From positions 1-53,728 of the forward strand of contig NZ_BSDC01000005.1 of the NCBI RefSeq assembly GCF_030268045.1: a stretch of 53,728 nt of DNA, read 5' to 3'. The DNA is from Geothrix edaphica. Lineage in GTDB: Bacteria; Acidobacteriota; Holophagae; Holophagales; Holophagaceae. A program made the position numbers and the translations under genes. Each line of letters starts with the position of its first letter. Position 1 is the stretch's first letter. Positions 45,181 to 51,952 of the stretch are shown piece by piece. The notes beneath the pieces were generated by a model, which searched no databases, was not told the DNA's origin, and saw nothing but the letters and a program-made list of their open reading frames with translations.

Positions 45181-46482
45181 CTAGGCCTGCCCCACGGCGC
45201 TGACGATGACGGCGTCCCCGGCATCGCCCTGGCGCCAGATGGCCGCCACGTGGCCGCTGGGGGAGAGCACCGCGCCGGGATCCCGGATCTCCTTCCGGCC
45301 CGGGGTCCCCAGCAGGAGGGGGTGGGCGCTCCAGGCCACCCCGTCGAAGCGGCGCAGGCACACCGAGGACCGGTCCTCCTGGATCTGCGACCAGACCACC
45401 AGCGCCTGCCCCTGGGCGTTCACGGACAGGGCGTGGGCCTGGCTCTGGCCCAGGTCCTCCACCAGGGGGGTGCGCTGCTCGTCCCACTGGCCCTCGGCGA
45501 AGCGCTTGGTGAAGAGCTTCATGGTGCCCGCGGACTCCTGGCGCCACACGGCGTGGGCCCGGCCCCGGCCGTCGAGGCCCACCTGGGGCCAGAGGATGGC
45601 CCGGCCCGTGGTGAGCCGGGGCGTCGGCGTCCACTCGATGGTGCGGCCATCCAGGTGGCTGGCGTGCAGGGTCCTGAGCCCGGCTTCGCCTTCCTCCACC
45701 CAGACGACGACGGCGTTCCCCCGGCCGTCCAGGGCCATGCGGAGGTAGGTGGCGCGGCCCTGGGCCACAAGGGTGGGCCGGTCGCTCCAGCAGCGGCCGC
45801 CCCCATCGTAGTGGCAGGCCACGATGCGGTGGTCGCCGCTGCCGTCCCGCTCCTCGCTCCACACCACCAGCCCCTGGCCCCCGCGATCCACGGCCAGCTG
45901 GGGGAAGAGCGGGGCCGGGGAGGGATCGCCCAGCGCCGTGGGTTCGGGGTTCCAGCCGCCGTCCTCCGCCTGGTAGCCGCAGGTGTAGACGCGGTACTCC
46001 CCGGGCTGGCCCTGGCACCAGGCCGCGTGGATGTTGCCGGCTAGGTCCATGCCGGTGTGCAGGCTGTGGACCTCGCCCGGCAGGGCCTGGAGCGTCAGGG
46101 GGTAGGGCACCCAGGTGTCCGCCGAGCCCAGCATGTGCCGGGCGCAGACCCGGGCCTGCGGCCCCTCCTGCTCCTGCCACACCACGGCCATCTCGCCCCG
46201 GACGTTCATGGCGATCTCGGGGGCGTGGGCCTGGGTGCGGGCGCTGTCCAGGCGGCGGGGGACCACGTCCCAGGAACGCTGGTCCGCGTAGTAGCGGCAG
46301 ATGTAGACGCCTTCGTGGTCCGCGCCCCGGTGGTGCCAGGCCGCCATGGCGTTCCCATGGTCGTCCACGGCGATCTGGGGCCGGCCCACCTGGCCCCGGT
46401 CCAGCACCCGCGGCGCCCCCCAGGCCCCTGCCGCCGGAGGGCGCGGAGAGGTCAGCCGGTTCAGGAGCGTGCGGAGCGACAT
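45181..46482 (-). CDS. Eight-repeat beta-propeller-like protein
   Basis: A 433-residue protein built almost wholly of about eight repeats of 45-55 residues with the core pattern P-x-I/L-A-V/M-D-x-x-G-x-A-x-V-V-W: for example PQIAVDDHGNAMAAWH, PEIAMNVRGEMAVVWQ, PQLAVDRGGQGLVVWS, LRMALDGRGNAVVVWV, PQVGLDGRGRAHAVWR. Such units form propeller blades. I chose the ATG at 46482 (GAGG six bases upstream). With this start there is no signal peptide, so it may be cytosolic, unlike most such proteins. Function unrecognised. It follows no obvious partner. Confidence 0.72.
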   Translation of the reverse strand: MSLRTLLNRLTSPRPPAAGAWGAPRVLDRGQVGRPQIAVDDHGNAMAAWHHRGADHEGVYICRYYADQRSWDVVPRRLDSARTQAHAPEIAMNVRGEMAVVWQEQEGPQARVCARHMLGSADTWVPYPLTLQALPGEVHSLHTGMDLAGNIHAAWCQGQPGEYRVYTCGYQAEDGGWNPEPTALGDPSPAPLFPQLAVDRGGQGLVVWSEERDGSGDHRIVACHYDGGGRCWSDRPTLVAQGRATYLRMALDGRGNAVVVWVEEGEAGLRTLHASHLDGRTIEWTPTPRLTTGRAILWPQVGLDGRGRAHAVWRQESAGTMKLFTKRFAEGQWDEQRTPLVEDLGQSQAHALSVNAQGQALVVWSQIQEDRSSVCLRRFDGVAWSAHPLLLGTPGRKEIRDPGAVLSPSGHVAAIWRQGDAGDAVIVSAVGQA

Positions 46483-46557
46483 GGATGTCCTCGGGGCCGG
46501 GCTCAGTGGGTCAAGTGTGCCCCATGCTACCGCGCCGTCCACCCTCATGCCTCGTCC

Positions 46558-46577
46558 GGATCGGCCGGCGCCGATCC
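46558..46577. terminator. GC-rich hairpin downstream of the 115-residue gene
   Basis: GGATCGGC, four-base loop, GCCGATCC: a perfect eight-base stem 20 bases after the stop of the minus-strand small gene. There is no T tract, so it may be a weak terminator or RNA-stabilising hairpin. Confidence 0.35.
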
Positions 46578-46596
46578 AAGCCCGGGTGATGGGAGC

Positions 46597-46944
46597 TCAA
46601 CCCAGATCGCGGACGGCATCCACGGCCGGGAGCGGTTTGCTGGTGGCGCCCACGCTGGGCGCCTTGCCGGCGAAGTGCGCCAGCAGCATTTCCATGAACC
46701 GCCCGTGATATGCGCAATAGGTCGCCCGGGACAGGACGGTGTCCTTGTGCCCGATGATTCCAAATTTAAGCGAATGGACATCGACCATGGGATGAAGGCG
46801 GGCCAGGTTCCTCCACCGGCCCGGAGTATGGGTGAAATCACCGTTCTCGTCGTACGACCAGGTGTCGATCTCGCGGTCGTCGATGGCCTGCCTGATGGCC
46901 GCCAGCAGCCCCGAAGCGTCCTTGGTGCTGATGACGAGGGCCAT
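46597..46944 (-). CDS. Small conserved-looking protein of unknown function
   Basis: A 115-residue soluble protein with AGGAG five bases before the ATG. It begins MALVISTKDASGLLAAIRQA, has WSYDENGDFTHTP, then HSLKFGIIGHKDTVLSRATY, a HGRFMEMLLAHFAG helix and a short tail. No signal peptide or membrane helix. The good ribosome binding site, the codon use and the flanking hairpins argue that it is real. I do not recognise the family, although the amphipathic layout recalls small accessory proteins of mobile regions. Confidence 0.6.
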   Translation of the reverse strand: MALVISTKDASGLLAAIRQAIDDREIDTWSYDENGDFTHTPGRWRNLARLHPMVDVHSLKFGIIGHKDTVLSRATYCAYHGRFMEMLLAHFAGKAPSVGATSKPLPAVDAVRDLG

Positions 46945-47000
46945 GGCTACTCCTGTGAGATGGAATCACCCATCAGACACCGGTTTGGACCGGGCGCCGG

Positions 47001-47026
47001 CGGAAACCACCGAACGGTGGTTTCCG
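47001..47026. terminator. Perfect 11-bp hairpin between small minus-strand genes
   Basis: CGGAAACCACC, loop GAAC, GGTGGTTTCCG forms a perfect stem of eleven pairs about 65 bases beyond the stop of the SRPBCC gene. No T tract follows on either strand. It could be a terminator, a processing site or an operator for the small gene downstream. Confidence 0.4.
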
Positions 47027-47089
47027 GGCTCCCAATGGTCGAATCCGTCCGGACCCGAGCCCGGAAAGGCCGCCGTGAACCCCCGTCCC

Positions 47090-47539
47090 CTAGGGCTCCG
47101 GGATCTCCGCCTCCACCAGCTGCGCCAGGAGGGTGAGCGATTCCTGCCAGCCGAGGTAGCAGGCCTCCGGGGGGATGACTTCCGGGATCCCCTCCTGCAC
47201 GATGTCCATCTCGGTGCCGCAGGACACCACCTTCAGGGACACCGTCGTCTGCATCTCCCCGGGCAGGTTGGGGTCGTCGAACGTGTCCGTGTGCCGGATG
47301 CAGGCGCCGGGCACCAGCTCCAGGTACCGCCCGCCGAAGGTGTGGCTGTGGCCCGTGGTGAAGTTCGTGAACGACATCCGGTAGGTGCCGCCCACCTTGG
47401 CCTCCAGGTGGTGGACCCGGCCGGTGAAGCCGTGGGGCGGAAGCCACTTGGCCAGGGCCTCCGCATCGAGGAAGGCCCGGTAGATCCGCTCGGGCGTGGC
47501 CCGGAGCACCCGGTGGAGCCGGACGGTGTGGGTGGGCAT
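47090..47539 (-). CDS. SRPBCC / AHSA1-type protein
   Basis: A 149-residue START-like domain protein. It begins PTHTVRLHRVLRATPERIYRAF, then ALAKWLPPHGFTG, a GTYRMSFTNF strand pair, GRYLELVPGACIRHTDTFDD, and a C-terminal helix (GWQESLTLLAQLVEAE). This matches the AHSA1/CalC branch of SRPBCC proteins, which bind hydrophobic ligands or assist Hsp90-like folding; many are of unknown role. The ATG at 47539 has AAGGAG eight bases upstream, better than the GTG six codons earlier. Cytosolic. Confidence 0.85.
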   Translation of the reverse strand: MPTHTVRLHRVLRATPERIYRAFLDAEALAKWLPPHGFTGRVHHLEAKVGGTYRMSFTNFTTGHSHTFGGRYLELVPGACIRHTDTFDDPNLPGEMQTTVSLKVVSCGTEMDIVQEGIPEVIPPEACYLGWQESLTLLAQLVEAEIPEP

Positions 47540-47646
47540 GACCCCTTCTCCTTTCACGCGTGGGGACTGGCGGATGGATACGGGCTGGGATGCCGCCGCG
47601 GGGTGGGGCGTGACGCTGGCTCCGCGCCCCTGGGAGGCGTCCGCCC

Positions 47647-48069
47647 TCAGGCCGTGGATCCGACTCGAAAGAGCCGCCGCGTTCCCGGCATGACGAGGTA
47701 GATCCCTTGCAGCGACAGGACCAAGATCATGGCCCCCAGGATGAACGCCAGGGTGCTCGGGCCCGGATCAAAGAGGATGTAGCTGAACATGCGGCTGTCG
47801 CCGGTCAGGCCCGGGTCGCCCAGGAGATCGCGCAACACCCATGCACACATCAGAAGCTGCAAGGTCAGCGAGATGACGGTGAGCCAACGGATGAGGTTGT
47901 TCAATCGCAACAATCCAAACCCGAGCAGGATGGAGCCGACCGTCAGATCCACGCTGGGCCGATGCTGGACGACCGAGAGGATAGTTCCGGCCAGACTCGA
48001 TATCCCTTGAACAAGGAGGAACCAGGCCGTGAGCTTCAAGGGCCATGGGAGCTCGGGGTTCAGCAGCAT
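47647..48069 (-). CDS. Small four-helix membrane protein of unknown function
   Basis: A 140-residue membrane protein with four hydrophobic segments (LKLTAWFLLVQGISSLAG, VDLTVGSILLGFGLL, LTVISLTLQLLMCAWVL and STLAFILGAMILVLSLQGIY) and a basic C-terminus. It may belong to the DUF-type membrane proteins frequent in stress regions, but no signature motif is seen. The start is an ATG at 48069; ribosome-binding bases are weak. It lies 56 bases from the oxidoreductase gene upstream on the same strand. Confidence 0.6.
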   Translation of the reverse strand: MLLNPELPWPLKLTAWFLLVQGISSLAGTILSVVQHRPSVDLTVGSILLGFGLLRLNNLIRWLTVISLTLQLLMCAWVLRDLLGDPGLTGDSRMFSYILFDPGPSTLAFILGAMILVLSLQGIYLVMPGTRRLFRVGSTA

Positions 48070-48125
48070 GGGAGGTCTCACGAGGGAAGCTGGGCCTGGC
48101 GGGGCCGGACCGCCGGAGGGACGCC

Positions 48126-49187
48126 TCAGGCATCCTTCCCGGGGGAAGCCTCGCGCACAAGCACGATCTTGCCGATCACGCCCCCCTTCTCCAGCAGCTC
48201 CTGGGCCTGTCTCGCCTCCACGAGCGGGAGCCGGCGCGCGATGATCGGCCTGATCTGCTGGCGTCGGAGGAGGTCGAGCAGGGTGGCCAGATCCTGTCGG
48301 AACAGGGCCGGCTTCAGCCGCTTGAGGGTCTGGATGCTGTAGGGGACCAGCCGCTTCCGGCCCGGGAGGAGCCAGCTGCCGAGGATGTACAGCCCGAAGA
48401 CGGCCGTGCCGCGGAACCGCTGACGGCGGCCCGGGGAGCTGGACGTCAGCCCTTCCCCACGCAGGGAGGTGGAGAGGCCGTAGCCCACCACCCGCCCGCC
48501 CGGAGCCAGCGCCTCGCGGGACTGCCAGAGGTGGGCCCCTCCGATGGGATCGAAGACGGCGTCCGCACCTCCGGTCGCCAGGCGCCGGAGTTCCGCCACG
48601 AAGTCCTGGTGCCGGTAGTCGATCGGGATGCCGCCCAGGTCGGACACCGTCTGCGCCCCTCGCGCGGAGCAGGTCCCGTACATCTCCAGCCCGGCGAGGC
48701 GCCCCAGCTGCAGGAGGGCCGTGCCGACACCGCCGGCCGCACCGTGGATCAGCACCCGCTGGCCCGGCTGGACCTTCGCGGCGTGGTGCAGCATCTGATA
48801 GGCCGTGATGTAGTTGAGCACGAGGCTCACGGCCTCGGCGGCGTCCAGCCCCGGCGGCACGGGGACGAGCTCCTGCTGTGGCAGGCAGATGAGCTCCGCG
48901 TAGGCCCCGCTGATCGGCATCGCGGCGACCATCTGGCCGGGTTCGAGGCCCGAGACGCCGGCCCCGAGCCGCTCCACCTCGCCCACCAGATCCCACCCCG
49001 GCGTGAACGGCGGGCGGGGGGTCTCGGGGTGGACGCCCTCGCGCGCCAGCACATCAGGCAGTGAGATGCCCGCGGCATGCACCCTCACCCGCACCTCCCC
49101 GGGCCCGGGCTCGGGACCTTCCTCCTCGAGCACCTGGAGGACCTCGGATCCCCCGTACCGAGCGACGACGATGCGCCTGTGTCTCAT
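48126..49187 (-). CDS. Medium-chain dehydrogenase/reductase, quinone oxidoreductase-like
   Basis: A 353-residue NAD(P)H-dependent oxidoreductase. An N-terminal GroES-like domain (GPGEVRVRVHAAGISLPDVL, FTPGWDLVGEVERLG) is followed by the Rossmann domain with VLIHGAAGGVGTALLQLGRLAG near 145-165 and DAVFDPIGGAHL near 210. It lacks the zinc-ligand cysteines of alcohol dehydrogenases, which fits the quinone reductase/crotonyl-like branch. A long C-terminal insertion is present near 255-290. GGAGGAG lies directly upstream of the ATG. Substrate unknown. Confidence 0.9.
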   Translation of the reverse strand: MRHRRIVVARYGGSEVLQVLEEEGPEPGPGEVRVRVHAAGISLPDVLAREGVHPETPRPPFTPGWDLVGEVERLGAGVSGLEPGQMVAAMPISGAYAELICLPQQELVPVPPGLDAAEAVSLVLNYITAYQMLHHAAKVQPGQRVLIHGAAGGVGTALLQLGRLAGLEMYGTCSARGAQTVSDLGGIPIDYRHQDFVAELRRLATGGADAVFDPIGGAHLWQSREALAPGGRVVGYGLSTSLRGEGLTSSSPGRRQRFRGTAVFGLYILGSWLLPGRKRLVPYSIQTLKRLKPALFRQDLATLLDLLRRQQIRPIIARRLPLVEARQAQELLEKGGVIGKIVLVREASPGKDA

Positions 49188-49246
49188 GGCTCCTCCCCCC
49201 TTGGCGGATCGGAGTTCAGGCGGCCTGCCCCCGGGGGGCCCGTCGG

Positions 49247-49624
49247 CTATCTCAGGGAATGCAGGCCGAACATGTTGCCTTCGGTGTCATGGGCCAGGGC
49301 GATGAAGCCGAACTCGCCGATGGCCAGCTTGGACCGGTGGATCTGCCCGCCCGCCGCCACCACCCGGCCCTCTTCGATGGCGCAATCCTCCGAATGGAAA
49401 TACACCAGGGTTCCCGACCCGCCGGAGGGGCAGCCATCCAGTTTGACGAGTGCGCCGCCGGCGCCAGGGCCCTCCATGTGGGAGGGGAACAGCCACATCT
49501 GAAGCTCGGAAAGCGGCGCCTCCAGCCGGGTCAGCTGGACCCCGAGAACGGACTCGTAGAAGCGCAAGGCCCGGTCCATGTCCTGAACATAGATCTCGAA
49601 CCAGGCGACAGGATTGGCAGCCAT
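49247..49624 (-). CDS. VOC (glyoxalase/bleomycin resistance-like) protein
   Basis: A 125-residue VOC-superfamily protein. The paired beta-alpha-beta units are clear: NPVAWFEIYVQDMDRALRFYESVLG at the N-terminus (given here as the recognisable region), a QMWLFPSHM strand, and GTLVYFHSEDCAIEEGRVVAAGG followed by FIALAHDTEGNMFGLHS at the C-terminus. I used the ATG at 49624, where GGAGG lies six bases upstream, rather than the longer frame. Many relatives are called PhnB-like or lactoylglutathione lyase-like; substrate unknown. Read the N-terminal motif in pieces: WFEIYVQDMD, then ALRFYESVLG. Confidence 0.88.
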   Translation of the reverse strand: MAANPVAWFEIYVQDMDRALRFYESVLGVQLTRLEAPLSELQMWLFPSHMEGPGAGGALVKLDGCPSGGSGTLVYFHSEDCAIEEGRVVAAGGQIHRSKLAIGEFGFIALAHDTEGNMFGLHSLR

Positions 49625-49918
49625 TCGGGGCCTCCGGGGCTGGCGGTTGGGGTTTCTCCAGGGTGAATCGACCTGACGCAAGCACAAAGGTTAGGTGCGG
49701 CCGAGCGCCCGCGCCAGGACTTCGGCGAGTTTCCGGGACGTACGGCGGTTCCAGGATTCGTTGACCACCACCCCGAGCTCCTTCGAGCCTCCCGGGGGCA
49801 TCCCCACCCGCCCATGGGGGGCGGCCGACGTGCTCTGAACACCAGCCGGATCCCGGGATCCCAGCGGGAGGCAGGCGACGTTGGTCGTTCCCGGCACCCG
49901 CCGAACATCCGGCGGGCC
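49625..49918. other. Intergenic stretch with a possible gene remnant
   Basis: About 290 bases lie between the VOC gene and the lipoprotein gene. A minus-strand frame from a GTG at 49897 to 49691 would encode 68 residues, ending GVVVNESWNRRTSRKLAEVL then ARALGRT, which looks protein-like in its second half. There is no ribosome binding site, and the frame continues upstream without an ATG. It could be the tail of a decayed gene or chance. No RNA gene was seen. Confidence 0.25.
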
Positions 49919-50230
49919 TCAGAGGGCCTGCCCGGTGATGCGGAAGCGGATGACCCGGCCCGCGCGGATGACACAGATGCCGGAGGGGCCCCCCATCCCC
50001 GGGGTGGGCGGTGCGAACCGGTGAACCGAATCGCCTGGCGCTGGATCCAGCCCGAGCGCCTTCGCCTCTCCCACCGTGGCGGCCTGCAGGATCATGACCA
50101 TCCGCCCGGGTTCCAGCTCGAGGGAAGCGCCTGGCTGGACAGCCTGTGTCGCTTTCGGGGCGGCGCATGCCATCAGGGCGGCCAACGGGAGGAGCGCTGT
50201 AATTCGGCTGTTCCGGCTCGAAGTGGACAT
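49919..50230 (-). CDS. Small predicted lipoprotein
   Basis: A 103-residue protein with a lipoprotein signal: TALLPLAALMAC with the modified Cys at 22 and a soluble mature part. The mature segment has short beta stretches (GRMVMILQAATVGEAKALG, GICVIRAGRVIRFRITGQ). No family recognised. It starts eight bases after the DUF1801 gene on the same strand and is likely co-transcribed with it. Location would be the inner or outer membrane facing the periplasm. Confidence 0.6.
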   Translation of the reverse strand: MSTSSRNSRITALLPLAALMACAAPKATQAVQPGASLELEPGRMVMILQAATVGEAKALGLDPAPGDSVHRFAPPTPGMGGPSGICVIRAGRVIRFRITGQAL

Positions 50231-50238
50231 GCCGCAGC

Positions 50239-50655
50239 CTACTCTGCCCGCCTGGGTTTTGCTTTCCGGCTGGACACGTTGAGGGCGACCGCGGCGCGGA
50301 TGAGGGCCCTGAACGCGTCCGCATCGACCGCCTCTCCCTCATGGAGGTCCAGCGCCCGCCTTGTGTTCCCCTCGAGGCTCGCGTTGAAGACCCCGGCCGG
50401 GTCGTCCACCGAGGCCCCCCGGGCGAAGGTCAGCTTCACGGTCGACTTGTAAGTCTCGCCGGTGCAGATGATCCCATCATGCGACCACACGGGGGTGCCC
50501 CCCCACTTCCACTCCTCGACCACGTCCGGGTCCGCCTCCCGGATGAGCCCGCGCATCCGGCTCAGGGTCTCTCCACGCCAGTCCCCGAGCTCTGCGATAC
50601 GTTGCTCGATCAGCTCCGAGGCCGACCGGCCCTCGCTCGAACCAGGCTTGTTCAT
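50239..50655 (-). CDS. DUF1801 family protein
   Basis: A 138-residue cytosolic protein of the DUF1801/YdhG-like fold. Typical signatures: IAELGDWRGETLSRMRGLI, then VVEEWKWGGTPVWSHDGIIC, KSTVKLTFARGASVDDP and a C-terminal NTRRALDLHEGE with RAAVALN. Members are frequent in soil bacteria and of unknown role. The ATG at 50655 has GGAGG upstream. A promoter candidate lies 43-71 bases upstream. It leads a short transcript with the lipoprotein gene. Confidence 0.85.
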   Translation of the reverse strand: MNKPGSSEGRSASELIEQRIAELGDWRGETLSRMRGLIREADPDVVEEWKWGGTPVWSHDGIICTGETYKSTVKLTFARGASVDDPAGVFNASLEGNTRRALDLHEGEAVDADAFRALIRAAVALNVSSRKAKPRRAE

Positions 50656-50697
50656 GCGCTCCTCCCCCACAGACAGGATCCGACGACTGGACGGGTG

Positions 50698-50726
50698 ATG
50701 GAAGCAAGCGCCCCGACCACGGTCAA
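50698..50726 (-). promoter_or_regulatory. Candidate promoter for the DUF1801 gene
   Basis: TTGACC (50726-50721), a 17-base spacer, and TTCCAT (50703-50698) on the minus strand. The -35 matches five of six consensus bases; the -10 matches three. It lies at a normal distance before the start at 50655. Confidence 0.35.
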
Positions 50727-50791
50727 CCCCTTCGGCTCAGGAAATAGTGAATGGCGAGCCTGATCAAGCCGATGGCGATGCCCGGTGAAGG

Positions 50792-51289
50792 TCAGGTGAG
50801 GAGGTGGGGATTGTGCTTCCAGACGGCCCAGGTGAGGACGGCGGCGAAGGACACCCAGGCCAGATAGGGGAGGAGCAGGACGGCGGCCAGGCGATGATGG
50901 CGCCAGAACAGGGAGACCGTGGCGACAATCAACAGCCAGAGGACCAGTATCTCAGCCAGTGCCGCCGCCCCCAGATGCCAGACAAAAAACAGCCAGGTCC
51001 ACAGGGCATTCACGGCGAGCTGGAACAGGAACATGGAGAGCGCGAAGCCTGCGTTCCGGAAACCGCCGACCCGCCACACAAGCCAAGCCGAAACAGCCAT
51101 GAGAAAGTACAGGACCGTCCATACCGGGCCGAAGAGCCATCCCGGAGGCGCCCAGTCGGGGCGAAGGAGGGCCTGATAGAAAACACCTGCCTGGGCTGAA
51201 GCCAGACCACCCAGTGCCGCCGCGGCCAAGCAGACCAGCAGCCACCCGAGGAATCCGAGAACCTGCTTGGACAACGGAAGGTGGGCCAT
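50792..51289 (-). CDS. tspO: TspO/MBR family protein
   Basis: A 165-residue membrane protein with five helices of the TspO/peripheral benzodiazepine receptor family. Signatures: LLRPDWAPPGWLFGPVWTVLYFLM, given in pieces as RPDWAPP, GWLFGPVWT, and later LFQLAVNALWTWLFFVWH and LLLPYLAWVSFAAVLTWAVW. The family binds porphyrins and other tetrapyrroles and affects stress and pigment responses. I used the ATG at 51289 (GGGAG upstream); the longer frame upstream is not TspO-like. No heme or pigment genes are adjacent, so the bound ligand is unknown. Confidence 0.93.
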   Translation of the reverse strand: MAHLPLSKQVLGFLGWLLVCLAAAALGGLASAQAGVFYQALLRPDWAPPGWLFGPVWTVLYFLMAVSAWLVWRVGGFRNAGFALSMFLFQLAVNALWTWLFFVWHLGAAALAEILVLWLLIVATVSLFWRHHRLAAVLLLPYLAWVSFAAVLTWAVWKHNPHLLT

Positions 51290-51408
51290 GGGACTCCCGG
51301 GAAAGGGCCGAACGAGGGAAGCCGGAGAAGCGGAACGATGGGAGGGGGCGAAAGGCGAGGCGGGCGAGATCGGCGTTGAGCCAGGAGTCCGGTCGTGATC
51401 TGACTGGC

Positions 51409-51858
51409 TCAAGGCTTGTCACAGACTGGACTGCCCTTGTCGAAAACGATGCGCCATTTCCCGGGCCCTTCCAGGCGCCAGATCGAGGTGTAGGTCCCGA
51501 TCACCTTGCCTTTTGAATCACGGACGGGGCCGGTGCTGAGGGCGAGCTGCCCGGACGCGAGGACTTCCACGGATTCCGGTTCCCAGGAAAAGGGCGCCTC
51601 GGGCTTTTCGAAATGGCGCTTCCACCAGCTCGCGATCTCCTGCCTGCCATGCAGGGGCTTATCGCCGGAGAAGAAGATGGCCTCTTCCGAGACGAAGGCG
51701 GTGAAGGCCGGGTGGTCCCGCCTGGCCATCGTCTGCGCGAAGGCCCGTTCCGTGTCCATCACCTGTTGTCTGAGCGATCCGTTATCGAGGGGCTTTGCCG
51801 AAAGTGGACGGAGAGGGAGCGCGGCCATAAGGGCAAGAACAAGGAGACGCTTCCGCAT
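51409..51858 (-). CDS. Exported DUF4440 / NTF2-like protein
   Basis: A 149-residue protein with a sec signal peptide (LLVLALMAALPLRPLSA) and an NTF2-like domain: a helix with VMDTERAFAQTMARRDHPAF, SEEAIFFSGDKPLHGRQEIASWW given in pieces as EEAIFFSGDKPLHG and EIASWWKRHF, then strands SVEVLASGQLALSTGP and YTSIWRLEGPGKWRIVFDKG. DUF4440 proteins usually have unknown roles; some are enzymes or secreted accessory domains. GGAG lies seven bases before the ATG at 51858. Periplasmic. Confidence 0.85.
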   Translation of the reverse strand: MRKRLLVLALMAALPLRPLSAKPLDNGSLRQQVMDTERAFAQTMARRDHPAFTAFVSEEAIFFSGDKPLHGRQEIASWWKRHFEKPEAPFSWEPESVEVLASGQLALSTGPVRDSKGKVIGTYTSIWRLEGPGKWRIVFDKGSPVCDKP

Positions 51859-51952
51859 CGCAGGACTCCTTTCTCGGTGATGGGCGACAACGACCAGGTG
51901 CGACCTGACAAATGAAGCTGGCCGGATGGAGCTCCGCGCCATCCACCATCCC

